Source: Rosellinia necatrix (Eukaryota; Ascomycota; Sordariomycetes; Xylariales; Xylariaceae). Taken from it: a DNA stretch of 64,000 nt. The DNA lies in assembly GCA_021209875.1 (NCBI GenBank), contig JAGYVD010000007.1:4092001-4156000 (forward strand), in the 5' to 3' direction. Shown here piece by piece: positions 1 through 11,300 of this stretch. The notes under the pieces were generated by a model. The model was not told the origin of the DNA and made no database searches. It saw nothing but the letters and a program-made list of their open reading frames with translations. How positions within the stretch are numbered: position 1 is the stretch's first letter; every line of letters starts with the position of its first letter. Position numbers and translations under genes: made by a program.

Positions 1-600
1 GTCCTCGCATGCTGCTGCAGTGAGGTGGTCGGAGTAACCGTGCCAGGCTGCTCCGATCAAAGCCGGCCAGTGTACCCGGAGGATTCGTCTCCAGAAAAAT
101 ACCACCCAGTCTCTGTAGACAGTAGTCGGCCGGCCAATGCTCGGATATACCAAGCTACACGACACTCCTAGTCAAGGAGGCTTGCACCATTGTTCGCCTG
201 CTCAGGGCGTCCAAGTTGTAGTAAGAACATTACAGGCGAAATAACGGCACGAATGGGAATGGCCGTTGGATTGATAGCGCTTTGGAGAATATGCACGGCT
301 TCGTTTAGCGGCATGAGAACGGAGCCGGAGATTCAGACGAGCATATGGTCGGCCGGCGGGCTATATCATACCATCTCATGGAAAACACATGTGAAATACA
401 ACTCGAACCCCAACACCCACGGTCTTGGAAGCCTCATGCGGCCTCATGCGGGGTTTGCCGTGATACGACGAGTCAATTCGACATCCAGCGATGGGAATGC
501 AGAGGATAGGGACAGCCCAGGTAGTGAGGGCATGGCATGGCAAGACAGGGTTTACTAGGGACTCGGGAGGACGGTGGCGGTGGCGACTGAAGGATCAAAT
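1..600. other. Gene-free left edge
   Basis: No reading frame here has the codon pattern or length of a real gene; the longest open frame (190-558, +) has no recognisable domain or splice context. The stretch probably is intergenic or upstream DNA of the alpha-glucosidase gene that follows. Confidence 0.5.
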
Positions 601-625
601 TATAATCGCAGATGCTCTCCATACA

Positions 626-634
626 TATATAAGT
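626..634 (+). promoter_or_regulatory. TATA-like box upstream of the GH31 gene
   Basis: TATATAAGT lies about 190 nt before the alpha-glucosidase start codon, in an otherwise GC-rich stretch. Its position and form fit a core promoter TATA element for that gene, with a leader of roughly 150 nt. This is inference from the motif and distance only. Confidence 0.4.
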
Positions 635-818
635 AGCCGGCGCTCGCACCGTCCCGACCTGCTCCAACACTCGCAGTTGGTGCATACACACAAAGAGCAG
701 GCGCTGCCAAGACACCCGCAAGCACTAGTACTTTAGGTAGTCGAGTACTTACCTTGGACGGGCACTGGGCAGTCACGGTGTTCACGTACTTGCCGCGTCT
801 TTGTCGCGTACTTGCACA

Positions 819-3800
819 ATGGCAGCGAGTCTCCTGTGGATGGCTACAGCCGCTTCGGCGGCTGCCCTTGCTGGGAGAGATTACCCTGCCAGCAGTGACC
901 CTCTGTCAGCTTGCCCAGGTTACACTGCGTCTAAGGTGAAGACCACTGCCTCTGGTCTCGTTGCAGACCTGACTCTTGCTGGTGAAGCTTGCGACGTGTA
1001 TGGTACAGATTTGAAGGATTTGATCCTCGAGGTCTCCTACGATACTGGTACGACTCTCCGCTCCTGGCCCTTTCCTTCCGCACTTCCGCACTTCCGCACT
1101 CCCGCGCTTCCGCATATCCTGCTCCCCTCGTGAAATCCAATCCCGCAAGACCCTAGCTCACGCGAAGCAGACTCGAGACTTCACGTCAAGATCCAAGATG
1201 CCGCCAATGACGTGTACCAAGTACCCGAATCCTTCTTCCCCCGTCCGAAGAGCGGTGGCAGCAGCAAGCGCAAGTCTGCCCTGAAATTCGACTACGTCAA
1301 GAGCCCTTTCAGCTTCACCGTGTCCCGCTCGGACTCGGGAGAGGTCCTCTTCGACACCTCGGCCGCCAGCTTGGTCTTTGAGTCCCAGTATCTCCGGCTG
1401 AGAACAGCGCTGCCGGAAGACCCCGCCTTGTATGGACTCGGAGAGCACTCGGACCCCTTCAAACTGAACACGACCAACTACATTCGTACACTATGGGCCC
1501 AGGACTCCTACAGCGTACCCACGGGCGCCAACTTGTACGGAAGCCACCCCGTGTATTACGAACGACGCGACTCGGGCTCCCATGGTGTTTTCTTCCTGAA
1601 CTCTAATGGCATGGACATCAAGATCGACAATACCCCCGAGGAGGGCCAGTACCTCGAATACAACACCCTTGGAGGCGTGCTGGACTTTTATTTTGTCGCC
1701 GGTCCCAGTCTGGTCGATGTCGCGCGGCAGTACGCTGGCATCGTAGGTCTCCCTACAGAGATGCCGTACTGGGGGTTGGGCTTTCACAATTGCCGGTATG
1801 GCTATCGGGATGCCTTCGAGGTCGCCGAGGTTGTCTATAATTACAGCCAGGCCGCTATCCCTCTCGAGACCATGTGGACTGATATCGACTATATGTACCG
1901 ACGCAGAGTTCGTTTCCTCGCCAACCCCGCTGCTTAAAAAGGCAGTGGGAGTTTTACTGTTCTAGCGCTGACATCTGGCATAGACTTTCAGTCTGGATCC
2001 CGAGAGATATTCGATCGACATGATGAGAGGCCTAGTTGATGTGAGTATAGAAGGGTGTTGGGATTTGAAAACAGCCTCCTGACTGACGCTTCTTAATGTA
2101 GTACCTCCACTCACACGATCAACATTACGTGTTGATGGTAGACCCAGACATTGCATACCAGGATTACCCAGGTAGTTTGCAGCGCGGAATCGAAGATGAT
2201 GTATTTTTACTGCGTGGAAACGGCTCTGTGTGGAAGGGCGTCGTCTGGCCTGGTGTCGTTGCCTTCCCCGATTGGTTCGCCGAAAATACGACCAAGTACT
2301 GGGTAAGACAAATCCGAGCCCCTAACGAGCGCCTTGAGACGACGCATACCCAAAACACTATGAAAATTCCGCAGGTGCATATTACTAACTTTGGCCCTCA
2401 AGACCAATGAATTTGCTATATTCTTTGACAAAGACAACGGTGTCGACATTGACGGCCTCTGGATCGATCTAAACGAACCCTCCAACTTTCCCTGTTACTT
2501 CCCCTGTGACAATCCTGACCAAGTCGCTGTCGGTTTCACGCCGGAGCCTCTCCCGGTCCGCACACCCCCAAGGCCCCTCCCCGGATTTCCATGCGAATTC
2601 CAGCCCGAAGGGTGCGACGGCACCAAGACCCGGTCTTTGGATGTCATCCGAGATGGTACACCCCCCAACACCTTCCCTCACTTGACTGTTGCAGCCAAGC
2701 CGGCCAGGGGAAAGCAACTGGGTCTACCCGGTCGGGATCTTCTGTACCCCAAGTACGCCATCCATAACAAGGCAGCGTACCTCGACAGCTGGAACGCGGC
2801 TGAAGGCGGAATATCTAACAAGACGGTCAACACGGATGTGATCCACCAAAACGGGCTGGCTGAATACGATGTTCACAACCTTTTCGGCAGCATGATGTCC
2901 GAGACATCGTACGACGCCATGTTGGCGCGCCGTCCGACTGATCGTCCCTTGATCATCACTCGTTCGACATTCAGCGGTGCTGGCAGAAAGGTTGGCCACT
3001 GGCTTGGCGACAACCTTTCGACCTGGGATCAGTACCGACTAGCGGTCCGCAGCATGATGACTTTTGCGTCGGTGTACCAGGTCCCCCTGGTTGGCCCCGA
3101 CGTTTGCGGCTTCGGCATGAACACGACCGAGCAGCTATGCGCTCGCTGGGCTGCACTCGGCGCCTTCGCATCCTTCTACCGCGTGCACAATGAACTCGGC
3201 AACATCCCACAGGAATTGTACCGATGGCCGGCGACTACGGCATCGGCACAGAAGAACATCGGCATCTGTTACCGACTCCTCGACTATCTCTACACGGCCA
3301 TGCATCAGCAGAGCGTGGACGGCACCCCCTCGATCAATCCCATGGTATTTTTATATCCGACCGACAAAAACGCTATCGCGTTAGAGCTGCAGTATTTCTT
3401 CGGGCCTGGTCTCCTAGTCGCCCCCGTGACGGAGGAAGACGCTACGAGCGTCGACGTCTACTTACCTGATGACACCTTTTACGACTGGTACACGCATAAG
3501 CGTATCGAGGGCGCCGGCAAGACTATTACAGTCACCGACCAGGAGTGGACCGATATTCCATTGTTCATGCGTGGTGGTGTCATCTTCCCCGTGCGCGCAG
3601 AGTCTGCAATGACTACGACAGAGCTGCGCACGAAACCTTTCGAGATCATCGTCGCCATTGGTCGCAACGGCAAAGCCTCCGGTTCTTTGTATGTCGATGA
3701 CGGCATCAGCATCAAGCAGCGCGGCACCACCAATATCAAGTTCACGTACGCAAAGGGCCTGTTGGTAGTCTCGGGATCTTTCGGTTACACGAAGGATCTA

Positions 3801-3992
3801 CGTCTGTCCAAGGTAACGTTCTTAGGCCTTGGCAAGAGCCACAACCTCAAGAGTGCCGTTGAGTCGTTTGACGTCGCCGGCCAGAGGGTCCAAGCCGATG
3901 TCGATTCTAACAACGACGCTGTCACGATCGATGTTGATGAGGATCTGACACAGACTTTTACCATCAAGGTTAACGCTCCGGCATCTGAATAA
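819..3992 (+). CDS. Secreted alpha-glucosidase, glycoside hydrolase family 31
   Basis: Hydrolyses terminal alpha-glucosidic bonds of maltose and malto-oligosaccharides outside the cell. Five exons by splice signal and frame: 819-1047, 1171-1907, 1984-2040, 2102-2302, 2403-3992, giving 937 residues, the usual size of fungal secreted GH31 enzymes. A signal peptide ([19 protein letters not shown]) opens the protein. The GH31 signatures are present: [10 protein letters not shown] with the nucleophile Asp near residue 430, and GHWLGDN with the acid/base Asp near residue 611. Conserved stretches LHVKI, WTDIDYM and [10 protein letters not shown] flank the introns and support the junctions. The second intron uses a weak donor (GTTCGT at 1908); it is the only placement that keeps frame and gives the expected [12 protein letters not shown]. 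The start was chosen at 819 because the signal peptide begins there; an upstream in-frame Met at 801 (non-ATG) is unlikely. Confidence 0.93.
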
Positions 3993-5004
3993 ATGGATAG
4001 TGCGGTGATTATTTAATGATGATGAGTTGCAATATGTAATCACATATACGTTGTCTAAGCCATATGTCCGATGTATAAAACCAAAAACGAAACACTACTA
4101 GTCCTAATTGACCCCATATGATAGAAAAATCATGGCCCTAGTGATAGGGGGCCTGACAATTTGCTCAAAATAAATTTTATTGTGCTGATGATATTTACGC
4201 CTATAGATAACAATCGTCATTCGATTAACAGATTTTTGGAACAGTGCCATGGTGGTGATATATGAGTAGTAGGAAACAATCCCACTTAGCCGAAGAGATG
4301 TTACGTCAGTTTATTTTAAGTCTGTTGTCCCATTGATAGATAGCAAGGCTCGGTACTAGCTATTCGTATGAATAGGTATATATATATGTTTATCACAGGA
4401 GCCAACTGCACAAGGTTGGATGAGGTGAGAGTCGTCGTGCGCGGTGCCCAGTAAGGGATAGTAATATTACTTTTCTCTACGTACAAAGGTGTCTGCCATG
4501 AGATTTCTCGCGCCTGTTTCGTCATGAGGATAATACCGGAGACAGGGGATATATATGTATCTAAGTATATAGATATATATAACCAGCTAACCAATAATGA
4601 AGCTCACAGCATCAGCCCTTGAATACCAAGCCAGCACAGGGGAGTGCTGTGATGCCCGTTGAGTATCACCGCACCGAGTCGAAGCCAAGATGTATTGTTT
4701 CCGCTGGTTTCCTAGCGTGCACTAGTCGACGACTGCTCGCCAAACCGCAATATCATAGTTTAGTGGAGCGGATAGATGCCGGAGAGGCAAATGATCACGC
4801 CACTGTTCGGCTTATGATGACTTGTCGGCCAGGGTATGCCCATCATTAGGTTTTTTCTTTCTTTGTTTGGATAGCTACCTAAAAACCTTTCTCTCAAGGC
4901 AGGTAGATACTCGTTGGTACCAGCCTTTAGCCGCTGGTCTGCGTGGTATGTGGAGTGGTCTCCTATTCCAGACAGGCAAAGTAGATATTACTTTGGATAT
5001 CATA
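3993..5004. other. Convergent intergenic region
   Basis: Lies between the 3' ends of the GH31 gene and the TBC gene. It is moderately AT-rich with runs of TATATA near 4378 and 4545-4580. No coding frame, RNA gene or repeat family was recognised. Confidence 0.5.
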
Positions 5005-7353
5005 TCATAATTGCATATTAGTCGCAGGAGCTCGACTCTGTCCGCCCCGGAGGTGGGCAGCCGAATTTTTAAACAAACTCTGCCAAATGAAAGCCTCACT
5101 AAGCAAAAGCTCGATATCCTTCTCGGTCCAATCCCGAGTCGGCAAGGCTTGTAAGAACATCATGATCTCCTGAAAGTCCATCTTGACCAACTTAGAGGAC
5201 CATTTGACGAGGAAAGCAGCGCAAACATATAAGTGGAATTCTGAGAAGCCTTGTTCCTCTGCCTAGATAAGTAGTTAGAAAAAGTTGCACGACAACAGCC
5301 GGGGTAGCAACTGACTAAATACGTGTCCCACATCCGAATGGTATTCCGAACACTAATTTCTCTCATGAGTAGGCAGTTCATCCATCGAAAGCTGAACTGG
5401 ATGAATTCGACATTCTCGTTTTCGAGGTGCTTGGCAAGCCCTGCATCAATTCTAGCGGTAAGATCTCGCAGCGAAGCGACTTGTCGTTGAATCCCCGGCT
5501 GTGCGACAATATAATGATCCTGGATCCCGTCAAGCAGTTTCGTTAAGCACCAATACGAGTCGGCTTCCACTGCGTCCAGCACAGCCTTCGGAAGCTGGCC
5601 AGGATCCATGCCGCTTTCGATATTATTGTCGGTTATATACCCTCCCAGAAACACCTGCCAGAACGGCGTAACCAGGTCATTGATGCCCTGTACGTAGCCG
5701 CTTGCGGGATGCCGAATAGCCCATAGGTATAAGATTCGTTCCAGTGACCGTTGCGTTGCTTCATAGCCGTATAGCTCGATATGTGGGTTTGTCCTGGGCA
5801 CATCTATACTAATCTGATGCCAAATTGCTTCATCGAGGCCTCTCGAACGGCCAGTGGGATTCTGATTGGTGCCACCACGTTCAAACGCTTGACGGACCCC
5901 GTCAAGATACTCTTTCCGTTTCCGTTCCAGAGTTGCAACCCGCCTCTCGCTACTTGTCGGTAGATAACTAAGTAATAACTGCCAGGTCATCGCGCGAACT
6001 TCTTCCGGTACTCCGCCCCATGCCAATGCCCTAAGATCTGTTAAGGGGATAGTTGTTGTTTGGAGAATTTTCTTAAATTTATTAATTTTGGTGACTCGAG
6101 AGTTGATGGTATCGATCTCTCTTGGAGTCGCATTGGCCGGTATAGGCGGATGGTCTATGAGGTGTAACGCATTTGCGGGATCTGGAGCAATATCAGCGGC
6201 TGGTGTACTATAAACTAGAAGCACTTAACAACCTTTCAAGATGTCTTTGTACTGAGGTCTGAGAATTTTTCCTTCGCTCTTTTTCGGCATAGGGTATGCG
6301 AGCGTAGGTCTTTCGATTGCTATATCGGCGCTGTTGGAATACCGCCGACTCGAGAGGCCGAGCGAGGTGTCCAGAACCGGCTGGCTCTGGGAGGGGAGGG
6401 CGCCACCTTGCGTTGCAGCCGCCCTACGGCGAGATCGCCGCGCCATATTTGATAGGCTGGGCAGCCTCATGTCGTCGCCATCGTCATCTTCGTCACCATA
6501 CTCATCGTCGCCGTCGGGGTCTTCCACCTCCCAATCCGAGTTCGTTTTCGACAAGAAACTAAAATAGGACTTCAGAGGAGGGGAAGAAATGGAGGAGTTA
6601 GATTTGCGCGATGTGGACCCAACATCGCTGGTTCTGGTTTTCTGGGAAGAGGAAGGGGGTGTCTTCGGTCGCGATGAGCCGGATGCATTCCTGGACCTAT
6701 TCATAAGAGGTCGGCCATCAACGAACGGACTGGAGGAGCTGGTGGAGGTAGCGCAACATACGGGTTATCGAACGTGAGCATATCGGCGTGGGAGTACGCC
6801 GCGCCGACGACGAGATTCGGGTCGCGACCTGTTCGCTTTGGGGTCCCGTCTCGCGAGGCGCGCCAGAATGGCGAAGAAGACCTAGAAACGGCACGGTTGG
6901 CGGGGAGAACTGGCTGGGGGAACCGGCCGGGCACGGGGTAGAATATCGGAGGAGGGACGTGACGGCGGGATAGTCGCGACTTACTCGGACCTATCTGTCC
7001 ACACCAATGGCAGTTCCCATTAGCAAGCAGGCCGTATTCAGGGCACTCAGGGCATCCAGAGCATCCAGAGCATCCAGAGCATTCGGAGCCCGGGAGACGA
7101 TGACTATGCCAACCAAGCATGACTATGCCAAGCGGGGAGCGCGAGTGTGCGCCGACGGCCGAAATCCGCCGATGCCTTCCATGACAGTGGCTAGGTAGGG
7201 TTCAAGAGCAATTGGACTTACCAACCTGGACCATCTCCTAGGCCACGTACACCATCGTCAGTTGCCTCGGCATTCATGGGAGGAATGGTAAACAACGTGC
7301 GTACGTACCTGCTGTTGTGGCGGCTTCTTGCCGCCGCCCGAGGAAGAGAACAT
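5005..7353 (-). CDS. GYP1: TBC-domain Rab GTPase-activating protein, Gyp1/TBC1D22 type
   Basis: Stimulates GTP hydrolysis on Rab proteins (Ypt1 in yeast) at the Golgi. Reading down the minus strand, well-supported exons are 6696-6233, 6154-5316 and 5262-5005; the last gives WDTYL joined to AEEQGFSEFH and ends at 5005. Both catalytic fingers of the TBC domain are visible: IxxDxxR as ISIDVPR and YxQ as GYVQG. An N-terminal serine-rich, low-complexity tail precedes it, including an acidic run. The upstream exon covers roughly 6985-6762 (FYPVPGR to TFDNP); it is joined to 6696 either by a 65-nt intron (donor GTATGT at 6761) or by a frame break. The extreme N-terminus is uncertain: Met at 7353 (MFSSSGGGKK) needs a very short intron, and Met at 7277 (MNAEATDDG) is the alternative. 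The gene is divergent from HRP1, with the retroelement between them. Confidence 0.88.
7041..7083. repeat. Short tandem repeat, 9-nt unit CATCCAGAG
   Basis: Three to four near-perfect copies of a CATCCAGAG-like unit lie in the probable first or second intron of the TBC gene. It is a simple minisatellite and shows no coding role. Confidence 0.6.
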
Positions 7354-7981
7354 GGCGATAGGACGGTAGGGCGAGGTTAGGATGGCATCCTCAGTCTGAA
7401 TCAATCAATAGCACACAACACATGCTTAGCCGTCGTGGGTGGGAAGTGAGTTGGTCGAGTCGACAGGTAGATAGATGCCTTGACTGACAGAGTAGACTGA
7501 CAGAGTAGACTGACAGGGTAGACCAGGATAAGCCTAAGCCGAACTTCGATATGGATATGAGCCTACCTACCTACTTGCTTGCCCCTCCTTACGGCAACTT
7601 CGAGTTTCACACATGCCTTTGGTACCTCCCGAGGGTAGCTTCTTACGTACCTACCTGCTCTGGCATGGACCAAGCATAAATCAAAAAGCTACCTACCTAA
7701 GTACCCAGCTAGGTAGTCTACCTACCTATAACCTATAGGTACCTACTAAGGTAAGCAAGTAACCAGTAACTAATGTGCATCCATAAATACGTAGGTACCT
7801 AAGCCACAAAGAACTCTCTACCCCACATCCCTGAACTTATGTGTCTAGGCTACCTGCCTGGGTAGGTACCTTACCTAGATTAGACGTTAATAATACTACT
7901 ACTACTACTACTGGGTAGGTACCTAGCTAATGCATTAGGTAGGTAATTCAATTTGGACAGCTAAATTCCTAACGGGACATC
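7354..7981. other. Upstream region of the TBC gene rich in TACCTA/TAGGTA motifs
   Basis: There is no coding frame. A 14-nt unit (GACTGACAGAGTAG) is repeated three times at 7480-7525, and from 7560 to 7960 short TACCTA, CCTACC and TAGGTA words recur densely, many as inverted pairs. A short ACT trinucleotide run lies near 7895. The retroelement begins 6 nt beyond the end of this stretch. Confidence 0.6.
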
Positions 7982-7986
7982 TCTCA
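7982..7986. repeat. Target-site duplication, left copy (TCTCA)
   Basis: TCTCA immediately precedes the TG that starts the left LTR, and the same 5 bases follow the CA that ends the right LTR at 16452-16456. Five-base duplications are usual for LTR-retrotransposon integration. Confidence 0.8.
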
Positions 7987-8306
7987 TGTCGCGGAGGAAC
8001 AGATGAATCGTATGGGAACAGTGGAATTAGAGCCGAGCGATTAGTGCAGGCAAGTTAATTTGAGCTTATAATAGTGATTTATTTAGTTAAGTTATATTAT
8101 ATAGAAATAATTAGACTAGCCAGCTTATATATACAGCTTAAAAAAGATTATATTTTTTTTGTTTTATAATTAGTTTGTTTAAATAAGTTAAGTTTATATA
8201 AGCCTGACCGCTTATTTTAATAGTTATTAATTTAGTTATAAAGTTTATTGCAGTATTTAGGCTATAATTACCAGCTTTTATTAAAGTTATTTATTTTATT
8301 ATAATA
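7987..8306. repeat. Left LTR of the RIP-degraded element
   Basis: 320 nt, starting TGTCGCGG and ending ATTATAATA. The outer 70 or so nt keep normal base composition, whereas the inner part is heavily mutated. Aligned to the right LTR it differs almost only by transitions, with about one single-base gap in each copy. Confidence 0.85.
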
Positions 8307-11300
8307 TATTTTTAAATTTAATTAATTAAAGCTTAATTTATAAAATAAATTTTAATAATTGTTTTCTATAGTTTTATATATAAAAATAAATAATAATTTT
8401 ATAATTAATTTAAATAATTATTTTTAAAATTTTATAATTAAAAAGTTTTTTTAAATAAAAATTATTATTTAAAATAATTAGTAATAATAAAAAAATATAG
8501 TTATTAAAATAATTAACTAATAAACAATTTTATAAAAACAGTATAAATATTTTTAAATAAATAATAGTTTAGCTTTTTTTTTTAATTTTTAAATTAATTA
8601 ATTAATTTATATATAATTTTTAAATTGCTAATATTTTAATATATATTAGTTTTAAGCTAATAGTTATTTTTAATAATTTTAAATAATTTTAAAAAAGATT
8701 TTTAAATAATTTTTTTATTAAATATATATTACAGCAGGCAGTTTTATATATAATTAGTTGTTTTAATTAATATAAATAGTATTAAAAAATTTATTATGTT
8801 TAGTTTTTTAAGCTGTTGTTTTTTTTTTTTTTATAAATTATTTTTAAAAGTTGTTTTAATTTTTTATATTATAATTAAAAAATTAATTTTATTTTAAAAT
8901 AAATATTTTTATATTATTGCTGCTACTGCTGTTATAACTGCTGCTGCTGCTGCTAGTACTACTGCTGCTTTATTTTTATGCTGCTTGTTTATTTATTTGT
9001 TTTTTTTTTTTAATTTTGTTATTATTGCAGCTACTGCTGTTTAAGCTGCTGCTGCTGCTAAAAAGCCAGGTTTAATCGCTGTTTTTTTTACTGCTGATTT
9101 TATTTTAAAAAAAGCTGCTAAACTAATAATAGCTAGCGTTATTAATAAAACGCTAGCTAATATTTATAATATTAAAAATTAAATTTTAAGTTTAATAGTT
9201 TTATATTTAGTTTAGTTTTATATGTTTTTTTAAAGTTTTTTATTAATTATATATATTAATTTTATTTTTAGTTTTTTTAGCAAGCTTTAAAACTAATTTT
9301 TTTAATAAAAAGCTTTAAAGTTTTTATATTATTATTATAGTTTTTAATTAATAATATAGATTTTTTTTTAATAAAAATTAGCTAGCCTAGCTTTTTATTA
9401 AGTTTATATTATATTAATAATAAATATGTTAATAATAATAAAGTTGTTTTTAAAAATCTATTAAAAAAAGTTGCTTTATAAAAATAAATTAAAAAGCGTT
9501 TTTATTACGTTTATATTTATTTAATAATATAAAAAATTAAAAAATACTGCTATTAAGTTTAATATTTTAATTAATAGTATTATTTTTATATTAGCAAATA
9601 TAAATATATTTTTATATAAATAGCTTTATTTTTATAAGCGTTTTTTTGCTAAGATTTTATATAGCCAGAAAATAAACTAGTTTTTTATTACAGCTTTTTT
9701 AAAATAATACGGGCTAAAAAACGTTTTAATAAACTTTTTTTTTTTAATTTAATTTTTAATATAATAGCTTATAAAATTTTTAAAATTGTTTAATTTTTTA
9801 TGTTTTTATTAAAGCTGTTATTTTTAGTTTAAATATGTTTTTATTAAAAATAAAATAAAACAAGCTTAAGCTTAACTATAACAATTAAAAATAATAGCTT
9901 TAAAAAAAGCTAGAAATAATAGTTTTAAGTCCAGCTGTTTTTTTTCTGAAGATAATAACGCCGACGCTAACGCCGACAATGTTTTTACTTTAGCAAATAA
10001 AAAAGTTGCAGCTGTTTTAGCAGCTAAAAAAGCTTCTGTTTTAGCAGAAGCAAATATTAAAAAAAAAAGCAGTATTTTTAAGAATTTTTTTTAGCTATTT
10101 ATGCTGTATAAAATAATTAAATATAAAATAAATCTAGCAATTTATAAGTTTAAAATATTAATAAATATTATAAAATATTTAAAAATTATAATTGTTTTTT
10201 AAATTAATAGTTATAATATTTTAATATAAAATTTTAAATTAAAAAAAATTATATGTTTTTAAAGTTTTTATAATGCCTGTTAATCGTTTAAAAGCTTTAG
10301 TTGTTAAAAATAATTTAAATTTTAAGCTAGCTATTTATAAAAAAATAAATAAATAAAAATAAAAATACTGTTTTAGCGTAAAATTAATTTTAATAATAAT
10401 AATTTTATTAATCTGTTTATAAAAATAAATATTTAAAAATAATTTAAAAAGATTTTTTAATTATAATTAATTAGTTTTTATTATTTATAAGCTATGCTTT
10501 TTAAATTTTATAATTATAATCGTAAAATTAAATAAAACGTAAAAATATTTAAACTAAGCGCGCAGTAGATTTTTATAAGCTTATTTATAAATATTTAAGC
10601 GGTTAAAAAATATTTTATTTTAAATAATTTTTTTAATATTTTTGTTTTATTTATATATTTTATATATTAACATGCTGTAATTTTATATTAATTTATTTTT
10701 TTTTTACGATTAATTTAATTGTTTATATATTATTTAAATAAATAGTTTATATATTTTTAAAATTAAACAGAATGTTTTAAAAAGCTTTTTAATACTATAA
10801 TTTTTCTAGTTATAAAAATAATTATTTTAACTTTAGTTTTAATAATTAATATTAAAATAATATTTTGTTTTATTATTTTTAAATAAAAAACTTTTAAAGA
10901 TTAGCATAATATATTTATAAAATAATCTATATGTTTTTTTATTATTTATAAACAAAGCGTTTTTAGTAATTATAAAAGCCTGTGTTTTTAAAAAGCTTAT
11001 TTTAAATTTAACTGCTAAAAATCTGGTTTTATATAAATATTTAATTAAATAATTAATTACAGCGTAATAATCAGCGTTTAAATTAATTTAAAACTATAAT
11101 AATATTTTAATCGTAAAACTATATCTGCTTTTAATATTATTTTATTATATAACGTTAATTTAATTTTTTTTAATAAGTTTTTATTTGTTTTTTATAGCCT
11201 GACCTAAGTTATATATAAAATTTTTATATAATAAAAAATAGCTAGTATATAAATTAAATTATTTAAACTATAACGTTTAACAACTTTTTAATATATTAAT

